A stretch of 64,000 nt of DNA, from contig JAEYOW010000023.1 of the NCBI GenBank assembly GCA_023411375.1, positions 165,372 through 229,371 of the forward strand. The letters are read 5' to 3'. Of the stretch, positions 54,325-62,983 are shown one piece after another (position 1 is the first letter of the stretch; every line of letters starts with the position of its first letter). Made by a program: the position numbers and the translations under genes. The stretch comes from Bacillota bacterium (GTDB taxonomy: Bacteria; Bacillota; Clostridia; Christensenellales; Aristaeellaceae). The notes under the pieces are model-generated. The model saw nothing but the letters and a program-made list of their open reading frames with translations. It searched no databases and was not told the DNA's origin.

Positions 54325-54834
54325 ATGGCACAACGCAAATTGGGCCGTACCGCCGATCAGCGCAAGGCGTTGCTCCGCAATCAGGTTACGAACCTGATCT
54401 GGTATGGCCGCATTGAGACGACCGAGGCTCGCGCCAAGGAAGTGCGCCGCGCCGCCGAGCGCCTGATTACCCTGGCGATCAACGAGTGCGACAATACCGT
54501 TGAAACCACCAAAGAAACCCATAACGAGAAGGGCCAGCTTGTGACCCTGAACGTGGTTAACGACGCGCCCAGCAAGCTGCATGCGCGCCGCATGATCATG
54601 AGCTACCTTTATGAGCTCAAGGATGTGCGCAAGAAGGACGAGGACAAGGACGACTGGAAGGAGCGCACCAAGGATGTAAAGTATCCCGTGGTGGAAAAGC
54701 TCTTCCGCGAGTACGGCCCCAAGTTCAAGAAGCGCAACGAGGAAAAGAAGTGCGCCGGCGGTTACACCCGTATTTATAAGCTTGGGCCCCGCCGCGGCGA
54801 CGCCGCCGAGATGTGCGTGATCGAGATCATCTGA
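54325..54834 (+). CDS. rplQ: Ribosomal protein L17 with inserted segment
   Basis: The N-terminal part is ordinary L17 (AQRKLGRTADQRKALLRNQV). At 169 residues it is longer than the usual 112-125. The extra residues lie around 58-78 (acidic/Thr-rich) and 100-130 (KKDEDKDDWKERTKDVKYPV), before the conserved ending GGYTRIYKLGPRRGDAAEMC. Last gene of the ribosomal cluster. Confidence 0.95.
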   Translation: MAQRKLGRTADQRKALLRNQVTNLIWYGRIETTEARAKEVRRAAERLITLAINECDNTVETTKETHNEKGQLVTLNVVNDAPSKLHARRMIMSYLYELKDVRKKDEDKDDWKERTKDVKYPVVEKLFREYGPKFKKRNEEKKCAGGYTRIYKLGPRRGDAAEMCVIEII

Positions 54835-54883
54835 TCTTGCGCTAAACGCATGAGCGGTCTGGCTGCTTGCGAGCACGACAGAC

Positions 54884-54915
54884 ACCCCCGCCGGATATCG
54901 CTCCGGCGGGGGTTT
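54884..54915 (+). terminator. Terminator of the alpha operon
   Basis: ACCCCCGCCGGA (54884-54895) pairs perfectly with TCCGGCGGGGGT (54902-54913), loop of six, followed by a short T-run. Confidence 0.85.
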
Positions 54916-54952
54916 GCGCATTCATGCTGGCACATGAGAGAGGGGAGCGGAA

Positions 54953-56296
54953 ATGGAGCGGTTAGAGGACATGCCCCTTGAGGCATTGCTGCGAACGGGC
55001 GGATGGGAATGCAGTTGCGGACGCCGCCATGCCGTGGGGCTGAAGTATTTGAAAATCGCGCGCGGCGCGGTGCGATTCCTGCCCGAGGTCCTGCGCGCGC
55101 TTGGAGTAAGAAAGCCCTTTGTGGTATGTGACCACAACACCAGGGCGGCCGCGTGGCCGCAGGTGAGCGCCGTTCTTGACACGTCGGGAATTCCTTATCG
55201 GCTTTATGAATTTCCCTATGATACGGTCGAGCCGGACGAGCACGCCGTCGGCTGCCTTGCCATGAGCTTTGACCGGGACTGCGACGTGGTGCTGGCCATT
55301 GGCGGCGGGGTGATCAACGACTGTTGCAAGGTGCTTGCGCACGCGCTTGGCGTGCCATCCGCGGTGGTGGGAACGGCGCCTTCCATGGACGGTTATGCGT
55401 CCAACTCCTCCTCGATGATCCAAAACCGTGTCAAGGTGTCCATGTACAACGCCTGTCCGGCGGCGGTTATCGCGGATACGGAGATCATGAGCCGCGCGCC
55501 GGAGCGTATGCTTTGGGCAGGACTGGGTGATATGCTGGCAAAGTATGTATCACTTTGCGAATGGCGCATCTCCCACTTGGTAACGGGTGAATACTACTGT
55601 GAAAATATCGCGGGGCTGATGCGCGCGTCCCTGCGGAAAATTGTCGGCGTTGCGCCCAGACTAAAGGAGCGCGCCCCGGACACCATTGGAGCTGTGGCCG
55701 AAGGGCTGGTGCTTTCAGGCGTGGCGATGGCTTTTGCGGAAGTTTCCCGCCCGGCCTCGGGGCTTGAGCATTATTTTTCTCACCTGTGGGAAATGATGGC
55801 CCTGGACCGTGACGCGCCCTGCGAGCTGCACGGCGTTCAGGTGGGCGTGGGAACGCTGCTGGCCCTCCAAATTTACGACGAAATCAAGGCGCTGAAACCG
55901 GACAGGGAGCGAGCGGAACGTTTCATGCGGAATTTCAGTCAGGACTGGTGGGAGAATAATACGCGGCGCATATTTGGCAAGGCCGCGGACGCGGTGATTG
56001 AACAGGCACGGCGTGAGGGCAGAAACGATCGCGCCAGGCAACAGGAACGGCTGGAACGCATTCTCTTGCACTGGGATGAGATTCTTGGCATCATCGGTCA
56101 GGAGCTGCCGCCGGCGGCGGAGATTGCGTCGCTGATGAAAATTGCCGGTATGCCGCTGTCGCCGGCGGATCTGGGCATCGGCAAGCAGGATGTTCGCGAC
56201 GCGCTGGACGGTTCGCGAGACATCCGGGACAAATACCTGACGAGCAGCATGCTTTGGGACATGGGTCTTTTGTATAGCTTTGCGCTGCCGGAATAA
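54953..56296 (+). CDS. araM: sn-Glycerol-1-phosphate dehydrogenase (AraM/EgsA type)
   Basis: The 447-residue protein matches the AraM group: nucleotide motif AIGGGVINDCCK, VVGTAPSMDGYASNSSSMIQ, and metal histidines in GLEHYFSHLWEM and CELHGVQVG. These enzymes reduce dihydroxyacetone phosphate to sn-glycerol-1-phosphate, the backbone stereoisomer of archaeal lipids; in B. subtilis AraM supplies it for a prenylglyceryl lipid. No glycerol-1-phosphate prenyltransferase is in the window. It has its own unit, closed by a terminator. Confidence 0.85.
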   Translation: MERLEDMPLEALLRTGGWECSCGRRHAVGLKYLKIARGAVRFLPEVLRALGVRKPFVVCDHNTRAAAWPQVSAVLDTSGIPYRLYEFPYDTVEPDEHAVGCLAMSFDRDCDVVLAIGGGVINDCCKVLAHALGVPSAVVGTAPSMDGYASNSSSMIQNRVKVSMYNACPAAVIADTEIMSRAPERMLWAGLGDMLAKYVSLCEWRISHLVTGEYYCENIAGLMRASLRKIVGVAPRLKERAPDTIGAVAEGLVLSGVAMAFAEVSRPASGLEHYFSHLWEMMALDRDAPCELHGVQVGVGTLLALQIYDEIKALKPDRERAERFMRNFSQDWWENNTRRIFGKAADAVIEQARREGRNDRARQQERLERILLHWDEILGIIGQELPPAAEIASLMKIAGMPLSPADLGIGKQDVRDALDGSRDIRDKYLTSSMLWDMGLLYSFALPE

Positions 56297-56323
56297 GCGG
56301 ATGGATACCGGCGCGTAACGGAG

Positions 56324-56353
56324 AAGCCGCGCTTGCGAAGGCGCGGCTTTTTT
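56324..56353 (+). terminator. Terminator after araM
   Basis: AAGCCGCGC (56324-56332) pairs with GCGCGGCTT (56341-56349), followed by a run of T to 56353. Confidence 0.88.
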
Positions 56354-56404
56354 GTTATGATGTTTTGGACAGTCTTGGCGCAAACTAGCGCTGAGGTGTA
56401 GCAA

Positions 56405-56833
56405 ATGAGCAAACGACTGTGGCGCGCGCCCAGAGGTAAGCGCCCGCCCGCCGTAACGCCGGACAGTGAGGACGCGGCTGGCATGACGCAGCCGGAGCAC
56501 GCGGAAACACCGCCGCAAGAGGCGGGGCACGTTTCGGCGCAGGCGACCGATATGGAGAAGGCCTCCCTTGTGGTAAGGCAGATCGACCGGTGGATTGCGT
56601 CGATGGAGCGGCTGAGGCTGGCGGATTACGTGCGCTATGTGGATGACCGCAAGCGCATGTTCTGGACAAGTTTTTGGGGCGGCGTTGCGCGCGGGGTGGG
56701 GATGGCGGTTGGATTTACCATCCTTGGCGCGGTACTGATTTTGATTTTACAGGACCTGGCCAAGCATAACCTGCCGCTGATCGGGGACGCGCTGGCGCAG
56801 ATCGTCAGCGTGGTGCAAAAGCGGCTGGAATAG
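56405..56833 (+). CDS. DUF5665-like membrane protein
   Basis: The 142-residue protein has a disordered Pro/Glu-rich N-terminus (about 1-50), a short helix pair with MERLRLADYVRYVDDRKRMF, then an aromatic/Gly-rich membrane segment (SFWGGVARGVGMAVGFTILG, continuing into AVLILILQDLA). The order RYVDDRKR then FWGGVARG is the DUF5665 signature. Function unknown. GAGGTG precedes the ATG; lspA follows 12 bases later. Confidence 0.75.
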   Translation: MSKRLWRAPRGKRPPAVTPDSEDAAGMTQPEHAETPPQEAGHVSAQATDMEKASLVVRQIDRWIASMERLRLADYVRYVDDRKRMFWTSFWGGVARGVGMAVGFTILGAVLILILQDLAKHNLPLIGDALAQIVSVVQKRLE

Positions 56834-56845
56834 AGGAAGTGGCAT

Positions 56846-57328
56846 ATGATACTGATGATTGGGCTGGCGGCTGGCGTGGCGGCGCTGGATATGGCGACCA
56901 AGCTGGCTGCGGAGCGGTTTTTAGGCATGGCGAATGTGATTGTATTAAACGGGCTTTTGGAGCTGCGCCTGACGCATAACGACGGGATGGCGCTGGGAAT
57001 TTTGTCCGGCAACGCTGTAGCGATTGTGATTTTGCCGCTGGTAGTGATCGTCTGCGGCTTTCTTTTGCTTCGCAAATATCACCCGACAGGCTTTACGCGG
57101 GCGGCGGCCGGGCTTGTGCTGGGCGGTTTTCTGGGTAACTTTGCGCAACGGGTGGCTGACGGCTATGTGATCGACATGATCTACCTGCCATTTATGCCGT
57201 GGTTTATATGCAATGTGGCGGATATCGCCATTTGTGCGGGCGTGGTGCTGCTGGGCGTGAGCCTGCTGTTCCGTCCGCAGGATTGGAGAGAGAAAAATGC
57301 AAAAGATCACGGCGGCAGCGCCGGCTGA
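56846..57328 (+). CDS. lspA: Lipoprotein signal peptidase
   Basis: LspA cuts the signal peptide of diacylated prolipoproteins. The 160-residue protein has four membrane segments and both catalytic Asp motifs, GYVIDMIYL and FICNVADIAI. The usual GNxxDR motif reads GNFAQR here: the Asn and Arg are kept, Gln replaces the Asp, which is not part of the catalytic pair. The gene overlaps the following pseudouridine synthase by 32 bases. Confidence 0.9.
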   Translation: MILMIGLAAGVAALDMATKLAAERFLGMANVIVLNGLLELRLTHNDGMALGILSGNAVAIVILPLVVIVCGFLLLRKYHPTGFTRAAAGLVLGGFLGNFAQRVADGYVIDMIYLPFMPWFICNVADIAICAGVVLLGVSLLFRPQDWREKNAKDHGGSAG

Positions 57329-58220
57329 CGCGAGGCTGGACGTGCTGGTGGCGGAACTGACGGGAGCAAGCCGCTCACAGGCGGCAAAGTGGATTGCGGA
57401 AGGGCTGTGCGCAGTGGACGGCGTGGAGCAGCGCAAGGCCGGTTTTAAGGTATGCGCGGGCACGGAGCTGGCCGTCCGCGTGCCGGAACCGGTTGAGACG
57501 GATGTGAAAAAAGAGAATATACCGCTGACGATTTTGTATGAGGACGCGGATATCGCCGTTGTCGTAAAACCGTGCGGCATGGTGGTGCATCCGGCGGCGG
57601 GCAACGAGTCGGGCACGCTGGTAAACGCCCTGCTGTACGCGATGGATGATTTGAGCGGCATTGGCGGGGTGAAGCGCCCGGGCATCGTGCACAGGTTGGA
57701 TAAGGACACCAGCGGACTTTTAATGGTGGCAAAAAACGATGCGGCGCATATCAGCCTAAGCGGACAGCTGCGCGCAAGGACGATGGAGAAGCATTACCTG
57801 GCCGTGGTGGAGGGACAGGTGAAGGAAAGCGGCGGGCTGATCGACCACCCGATCGCGCGCAGCAGGCGCGACCGCAAGCGGATGGCCGTAGACCCCGAGG
57901 GCCGGGACGCGCTGACCGAGTGGCGGCTGCTTGAAAACTTGCGGGGCGCGGCGCTTTTGGACGTTCACATTATGACCGGAAGAACGCACCAGATTCGCGT
58001 ACATATGCAAAGCATCGGCCATCCGGTTGCGGGAGATGTGATCTACGGGCGAAAAAACGGCGTACAGGCAGCAAGGTTGATGCTGCACGCCCATACGCTG
58101 AGCTTTGATCACCCTAAAACAGGGGAGCGGATGCGATTTGCCGCGCCGCCGCCCGGGATGTTTGTGGAGGCGTTGCAAAAGCTGCGCCTGGACAGAAGTG
58201 CGCCGCTGCCGTTTGAGTAG
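57297..58220 (+). CDS. rluD: RluA-family 23S rRNA pseudouridine synthase
   Basis: The 307-residue protein has an N-terminal S4 domain (RLDVLVAELTGASRSQAAKW) and a catalytic domain with GIVHRLDKDTSGLLMVAKND, whose Asp is the nucleophile, plus MTGRTHQIRVHMQSIGHPVA. The layout is that of RluD/YlyB, usually next to lspA in Firmicutes. Exact target uridines cannot be read from sequence. Confidence 0.9.
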   Translation: MQKITAAAPADARLDVLVAELTGASRSQAAKWIAEGLCAVDGVEQRKAGFKVCAGTELAVRVPEPVETDVKKENIPLTILYEDADIAVVVKPCGMVVHPAAGNESGTLVNALLYAMDDLSGIGGVKRPGIVHRLDKDTSGLLMVAKNDAAHISLSGQLRARTMEKHYLAVVEGQVKESGGLIDHPIARSRRDRKRMAVDPEGRDALTEWRLLENLRGAALLDVHIMTGRTHQIRVHMQSIGHPVAGDVIYGRKNGVQAARLMLHAHTLSFDHPKTGERMRFAAPPPGMFVEALQKLRLDRSAPLPFE

Positions 58221-58240
58221 AGGTAAAAAGGCAGGGAAGC

Positions 58241-59566
58241 TTAATAGCCGTACACCTTTTTAAGACGAATGATATACCAGACGGAGGCAGCCAGAGCGAG
58301 GACTTCCGCGGCGGGAATGGAAAGCCAAACGCCGTCCACGCCCAGAACAAGCGGAAGCGTCAGCACGGCGGCGAGGATGAACACAAAGGTTCTGAGAAAA
58401 GAAAGAATGGCCGAAACCCTGCCGTTGGACAGGGCGGTGAACAGTCCCGAGGCGAAAATATTCGCGCCCATAAACAAGAAGCCGATGGCGAACAGGCGCA
58501 TACCGTGGAGGGCCAATTCAAAAACGGGGTTATCAGGCTTGGCAAACAGCGCGACGACGGGTCTCGCAAGGCAGAGCGACAACGCGTACGCGATGGCTGA
58601 GCAGACGCCGATAAATATAATGCTCATGGTAAACAGCCGCTTCAGCCGCGCGCTGTTGGCGGCACCGTAATTGTAGCTCAAGAGCGGCGCGACGCCGGAG
58701 GTGTAGCCCAGAAAGACCGCCGTGAACAGGAACTGCGCGTACAGCACGATGGTGATGGCAGCGACGCCGTCCTCGCCCAGGTAGCGCATCATCATGATAT
58801 TGAACAGGAAGGTCGTAACTGCGACCGAAAGGTTGGACACCATTTCGGAAGAACCGTTGCCACAGGCATTCAAAAGGATCTTGGGGTCGTATGCCGGGCG
58901 GACAAAGCGGAGCGAACGGTTCAGTCCCGAGCCGAAGTAGACCAGGCCGAATACCGCGGGAATGGAAAAGCCGATGCCTGTGGCGATGGCCGCGCCTTTG
59001 ATGCCCATTTGCAATGGAACGATGAACATATAGTCCAGCACGAGGTTGGAAACGCCGCCGATGATGGTTGTGATCAACCCGAGGTTGGGCTTGCCCGCTG
59101 TGACAAAAAAGTATTGAAACAGCACCTGAAGGATTGCCAGGGGCGAGAACAGGCTGATGTAAAACGCGTAGTCGTAGCAGTACTGATAGATGGCCTCGTT
59201 CGCGCCCAGCAATAGCACGATATCCCGGGTGAGCAGAACGCCGATAAGAGCGGAGAGCACGCCCAGGATTACGCCGCAAACCGTGATGAGGGAGAAGCTC
59301 TGCCTTGCATTAAATAGGCGCTTTTCACCCATTTGCTTGGCCACAACGGCGCTTCCGCCCGTCGCCAGCATAATGGCGGCCGCAAATACGAGGTTGATCA
59401 GCGGGTAAACGATATTGACCGCTGAAAGCGCGGCCGTGCCTACAAAATTGGAAACAAAGCCGCCGTCTACCATGGTGTAGAAGGAGTTAAAAACCATCAT
59501 GATAACGGTGGGCAGGGTAAATTTCAGCAAAAAACCAGGGGTGATCTTTCTGTCGAGGGAGTTCAT
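58241..59566 (-). CDS. MATE-family efflux transporter
   Basis: The 441-residue protein has twelve membrane segments in two similar halves, beginning KITPGFLLKFTLPTVIMMVF and including AIMLATGGSAVVAKQMGEKR, typical of the MepA/DinF-like MATE branch that exports drugs by Na+ or H+ exchange. The MarR gene lies 3 bases upstream, as in mepR-mepA. Substrate not predictable. It converges on rluD without a clear terminator. Confidence 0.88.
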   Translation of the reverse strand: MNSLDRKITPGFLLKFTLPTVIMMVFNSFYTMVDGGFVSNFVGTAALSAVNIVYPLINLVFAAAIMLATGGSAVVAKQMGEKRLFNARQSFSLITVCGVILGVLSALIGVLLTRDIVLLLGANEAIYQYCYDYAFYISLFSPLAILQVLFQYFFVTAGKPNLGLITTIIGGVSNLVLDYMFIVPLQMGIKGAAIATGIGFSIPAVFGLVYFGSGLNRSLRFVRPAYDPKILLNACGNGSSEMVSNLSVAVTTFLFNIMMMRYLGEDGVAAITIVLYAQFLFTAVFLGYTSGVAPLLSYNYGAANSARLKRLFTMSIIFIGVCSAIAYALSLCLARPVVALFAKPDNPVFELALHGMRLFAIGFLFMGANIFASGLFTALSNGRVSAILSFLRTFVFILAAVLTLPLVLGVDGVWLSIPAAEVLALAASVWYIIRLKKVYGY

Positions 59567-59569
59567 GCT

Positions 59570-60013
59570 TCATTTCCTTTCAGTGGGTTTGTCAGCATTC
59601 TGAAAATGACGGTTAATCGTATCAAGCATATCGCACAGCGTACTTAGCTGGGGGGGAGCATAGCGGGCCTCCAGCTCGTCCAGCGCGCCGTAAAGCACAC
59701 GGTCGTAGGCCTTGTATTCGTCCAGCACCTTCTGGTCAACGGTCAGGTAAAAAATCCGTTTATCCTCGGTGCTCTGGACTTTATGTACCAGGCCAAGCCT
59801 TTCCAGTTCCTTTACCTTCAGGGTAACGGCGGAGCGGGCGATATGCAGCATATCCGCAATGGCGCTGACAGTGCAGTTTTTACGGTAGGCAATGATGTCC
59901 AGATAAAGCATGCTGTTGTAGGAGATATGCTGGCAGCTATCGGCATTCGCCTGCCTTAGTTCGTTAATGACCATATCCAAGTAGAAACGGTCCATTCTTT
60001 CCTTCAGGTTCAT
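59570..60013 (-). CDS. MarR-family repressor of the MATE transporter
   Basis: The 147-residue winged-helix protein has SAIADMLHIARSAVTLKVKE as recognition helix region and KVQSTEDKRIFYLTV as wing. It starts at ATG 60013 behind GAGGGG. The dyad at 60031-60064 lies just upstream, overlapping the downstream edge of the promoter, so autorepression of this gene and the transporter is likely. The inducing ligand is unknown. Confidence 0.88.
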   Translation of the reverse strand: MNLKERMDRFYLDMVINELRQANADSCQHISYNSMLYLDIIAYRKNCTVSAIADMLHIARSAVTLKVKELERLGLVHKVQSTEDKRIFYLTVDQKVLDEYKAYDRVLYGALDELEARYAPPQLSTLCDMLDTINRHFQNADKPTERK

Positions 60014-60030
60014 TTCCGCGACCCCTCAAT

Positions 60031-60092
60031 TTGTTAATTGAATATAATTATATTTGCTTAACAATAATAGCAAAGAAAAAAGAGGCTGTCAA
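60031..60092 (-). promoter_or_regulatory. Promoter and 34-bp dyad operator of the MarR/MATE unit
   Basis: On the minus strand TTGACA (60092-60087) and TATTAT (60069-60064) are 17 bases apart. Just downstream is a nested dyad with one centre: AATATAATTATATT (60041-60054) is a perfect palindrome, flanked by TTGTTAA (60031-60037) and TTAACAA (60058-60064). Confidence 0.8.
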
Positions 60093-60098
60093 GCCTCT
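60076..60098 (-). terminator. tdk terminator whose loop is the next -35 box
   Basis: On the minus strand AGAGGC pairs with GCCTCT around the loop TTGACA, followed by a T-rich run (60081-60076 and beyond). The loop bases are the -35 box of the MarR/MATE promoter, so the end of one unit and the start of the next share the same DNA. Confidence 0.75.
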
Positions 60099-60109
60099 CA
60101 AAAAATAAA

Positions 60110-60676
60110 CTACCGCGCCTGCCTCGGATTTAACGCGCCCTCAGCCCAATGCCTGCGGCACAGGCTCACATAGCTTTCACTTCCGCCAAGCACAATCTGC
60201 TCGCCTTCCTTGACGACCCGGCCGTCCAGCACGCGTGCGTTACAGATGGCCTTTTTGCCGCACCAGCAGATGGTTTTGACCTCCTCGATGGTATCGGCCC
60301 AAGCCATCAACCACTGGCTACCCTCAAAAAAGTTGCCCTGAAAATCGCACCTGAGCCCGTATGCGATCACGGGTACGCTTTCCACATCCACAATTTGCAC
60401 AAGACGTTCCACCTGCGCCTTGGTCAGAAACTGCGCCTCGTCCACGATTACGCAATCAAAAGAGCGGATATCGAACCGGTCCAAATCCTCCACAAAGTGG
60501 CATTGGCATTGGAGGCCGCAGCGGCTGGCGATCATCCTTTCACCGTCGCGGTTATCCAGCCGGGGTTTGAGCATGAGCACGGTTTGCCCGCGCTCCAGAT
60601 AGTTATGGCGCACCATGATGGCATTGGCGGTTTTGCTGGAACCCATCGCGCCATATCGAAAGTAAAGCTTGGCCAT
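60110..60676 (-). CDS. tdk: Thymidine kinase, type II
   Basis: The 188-residue enzyme phosphorylates thymidine for DNA precursor salvage. P-loop RYGAMGSSKTANAIM, DEAQFL for Walker B with the catalytic Glu, and the C-terminal zinc residues of CWCG and the late CRRH are all visible. It is the last gene of the minus-strand run from the NUDIX gene and ends at its own terminator. Confidence 0.95.
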   Translation of the reverse strand: MAKLYFRYGAMGSSKTANAIMVRHNYLERGQTVLMLKPRLDNRDGERMIASRCGLQCQCHFVEDLDRFDIRSFDCVIVDEAQFLTKAQVERLVQIVDVESVPVIAYGLRCDFQGNFFEGSQWLMAWADTIEEVKTICWCGKKAICNARVLDGRVVKEGEQIVLGGSESYVSLCRRHWAEGALNPRQAR

Positions 60677-60710
60677 GGTAGATCAGCCTCCGGAAAGGTA
60701 TTTTCGCGGG

Positions 60711-61505
60711 TCATTCGTCCGCGGATGTATCGATGCCCAGCTGGGCGGCGAGCTGATTCGCGCGTGCGGCGGCGTCGCGGTAGCTGCTCAGGGAGCTGAA
60801 AAGAACATAGGCGCCCTGCAGATCGCCTGCGCTCAACAGTTCCTCGGCTTCGTGGTACTGGTTGTCGCGCAGGTATTCCTTACATGCCACCGCCTGATCC
60901 GCGCTGCTTAGATAATTGCCCAGAAGGTTGAACAGGTCGATGGCCTCCTGATAGCTGCCGCCAGAGCGAAGCTCGATGGCGCGGTTGTAGATCTGCCCAC
61001 GAAGGTTGTAGAGGCGGTCCTCGGCGTCGGCGTACAGGCCCGCGGCCTCAAAGGCGGTAAGGGCGTCGTCATAGCGGTTGTTGGCCGCGGCGTCCCTGCC
61101 GAGGCAATACTGGTAGTGCAGCTCCGTATCCTCAAAATCCCGGATGGGCTCAAGCACCTGCGCGGCCTCGGCAAAGCGTCCCTCCGCCTCCAGCGAGCCG
61201 GCGTGGCATGTCAGATAGCGCTGCTCGCCGTACATGAAATCGCGCGTCTTCTCAAAATACGGCTCCGCCGCGGCGTACTGGCTCTGTTCAAAAAGCACGA
61301 GCCCCTGGGAATAGGCGGCGTAGGTCGCGGCGTCGCCATAATCGCCCAGCCGTTCAAAAGCCGTGGCGGCGGCGGCGTAATCGCCGGAAGCGAATGTGGA
61401 AACGGCCTTGTTATAGGACCTGCTCTTATCCTGCGAACAGGCGGTGAGGCAAAGGAGCAAAGCGAGGCACAGCGCCAGCTGGGCTGCCCGGCCACGTTTT
61501 CTCAA
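60711..61505 (-). CDS. Repeat-containing lipoprotein
   Basis: The 264-residue exported protein has a basic start, hydrophobic core LALCLALLLCL and the lipobox LTAC, so it should be lipid-anchored. The rest is a chain of TPR-like helical repeats with the recurring pattern YDDALTAFEAAGLYADAEDR or DYAAAATAFERLGDYGDAAT. TPR proteins mediate protein contacts; no partner is evident. TTG 61505 lies 8 bases after GGAGG; the ATG at 61520 stands before that site. Confidence 0.78.
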   Translation of the reverse strand: MRKRGRAAQLALCLALLLCLTACSQDKSRSYNKAVSTFASGDYAAAATAFERLGDYGDAATYAAYSQGLVLFEQSQYAAAEPYFEKTRDFMYGEQRYLTCHAGSLEAEGRFAEAAQVLEPIRDFEDTELHYQYCLGRDAAANNRYDDALTAFEAAGLYADAEDRLYNLRGQIYNRAIELRSGGSYQEAIDLFNLLGNYLSSADQAVACKEYLRDNQYHEAEELLSAGDLQGAYVLFSSLSSYRDAAARANQLAAQLGIDTSADE

Positions 61506-61561
61506 AATGATAACCTCCATTTCCTGCGAAACCCCAAAGGGCCTCTTTCAAACAAACGGGC

Positions 61562-62128
61562 TTACAGGGGAAAATCCTGCCTGAGAACGGCGTAGAGATC
61601 GACATCCGCATACCTGCCCTTGTTGTAAATGCGCTGGCGAAGCGTGCCTTCGTGACGCATACCGGCGTTGCGCATCACATGTCCGCTGGCGGGATTGTCA
61701 AACTCGTGTTGTGCCTCAATGCGGTTCAGATTGAGCTTTCGAAAACCAAACTCCAGCACGGCGCGCAACGCCTCGGTCATAATACCCTGGTTCCAGTAAG
61801 CGCGGCTTAAGCTGTAGCCCACCTCGGCAGATCGGTTCTCCGGCTGTACCCACATAAAGCCGATGGTGCCGATAACCTTGCCCGAGGAGCGCACGGCGAT
61901 GACAAAGGTGCCGGGCGCCGCGTTACGATATTGGCGCAGAAGGTAACGGATATAGGCGCGCGTTTGATGGATGGAGCGGTGCGCGTCCCAAAGCACATGC
62001 CGGGCAACCTCCGGGTCGCTGGAGTATTCGAATAAATCCTGTGCGTCGCTCATGCGAACGGGGCGCAAAATCAGCCGGTCGGTAACCATGGTAGGCAGTT
62101 GGCCAAAAATTTCCAAAAAGGTCTGCAT
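61562..62128 (-). CDS. GNAT N-acetyltransferase, RimJ/RimL-like
   Basis: The 188-residue protein has TDRLILRPVRMSDAQDLFEY, the acetyl-CoA-loop area VGYSLSRAYWNQGIMTEALR and FRKLNLNRIEAQHEFDNPAS, which place it in the RimJ/RimL branch that acetylates protein N-termini or small amines. Substrate unknown. Confidence 0.85.
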   Translation of the reverse strand: MQTFLEIFGQLPTMVTDRLILRPVRMSDAQDLFEYSSDPEVARHVLWDAHRSIHQTRAYIRYLLRQYRNAAPGTFVIAVRSSGKVIGTIGFMWVQPENRSAEVGYSLSRAYWNQGIMTEALRAVLEFGFRKLNLNRIEAQHEFDNPASGHVMRNAGMRHEGTLRQRIYNKGRYADVDLYAVLRQDFPL

Positions 62129-62152
62129 GGCAAGGCGGCCTCTTTCCTTGTT

Positions 62153-62308
62153 TTACACTGTGACGACGGACAAGGAGGCCAACGGGGCCCCGGTAAGTCC
62201 CAGCACGAGCAGGCATACGCCCAGCGCGAGCAGGACGAACAGAACCGCTATCCATATAGCGAAGGGAGAAACGCGCCGCTTGCGGGGCTTGAGTTCTGGA
62301 GCAGGCAT
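62153..62308 (-). CDS. Tiny single-span membrane protein
   Basis: The 51-residue product has a basic N-terminus (PAPELKPRKRRVSPF) and one long hydrophobic segment (IWIAVLFVLLALGVCLLVLG). ATG 62308 follows AAAGGA by 8 bases; the frame opens further left without a binding site. No family recognised. Confidence 0.55.
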   Translation of the reverse strand: MPAPELKPRKRRVSPFAIWIAVLFVLLALGVCLLVLGLTGAPLASLSVVTV

Positions 62309-62419
62309 GGTGCACATCCTTTCCCGTAATTTAAAAATAGCGAAAATCGGGGAACTTTTTGACGGCGACGATCGTTGTTTTGATGTGGACAATACTCAGA
62401 CGCTGGCGGGAGATAGCGC

Positions 62420-62983
62420 TCACACGGACTCGCTGCTGTGAAGCGCGTGCCATGCCATCATCAAGCCCAGGGCGGTCTTGGCGTCTCGCAGCTCGCCGCG
62501 CATGACCCGGGCGACGGCTTCGGAAAGGGGCGTTTTGACGACATTAAGAAACTCGTCGGCATCGGGATGCTTTTCGTGCTGGGTGAGCCCGGTGGCGAGG
62601 TACAGGCCGATTGTCTCGGTGCAGAAGCCGGGCGTGGTGACGACGTGGGAAAGCAGCCGCATGCTTTGGGCGCGCAGGCCGGTCTCCTCCTCCAACTCGC
62701 GCACGGCGCAGTCATAAGGATCCTCGCCCACATGGTCGAGCTTGCCGGCGGGAATTTCCAGCGTCATCAGGTCTAGAACCACGCGGTGCTGGCGCACAAG
62801 GTAAACGCTGCCATCCGCGTCTACGGGCACGACGGCGGCGGCGCCCTTGTGGCGCACAATCTCCCTTAGGGCGGTTTTGCCGTTGGGAAGCAGCACCTGC
62901 ATATGGCTGACATCGATCAGCGCACCGTGAAAGACGGTTTCGTCCGATTGGGGAATCTCGCGCAACCCGGAGTCATCCTGCAT
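62420..62983 (-). CDS. NUDIX hydrolase, ADP-ribose pyrophosphatase type
   Basis: The 187-residue enzyme shows EIPAGKLDHVGEDPYDCAVR followed by ELEEETG, the NUDIX box, after the substrate-binding N-terminal domain (HKGAAAVVPVDADGSVYLVR). The family hydrolyses ADP-ribose and related nucleotide sugars. ATG 62983 fits the GGATGG site; an upstream ATG at 62995 overlaps that site. Confidence 0.88.
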   Translation of the reverse strand: MQDDSGLREIPQSDETVFHGALIDVSHMQVLLPNGKTALREIVRHKGAAAVVPVDADGSVYLVRQHRVVLDLMTLEIPAGKLDHVGEDPYDCAVRELEEETGLRAQSMRLLSHVVTTPGFCTETIGLYLATGLTQHEKHPDADEFLNVVKTPLSEAVARVMRGELRDAKTALGLMMAWHALHSSESV

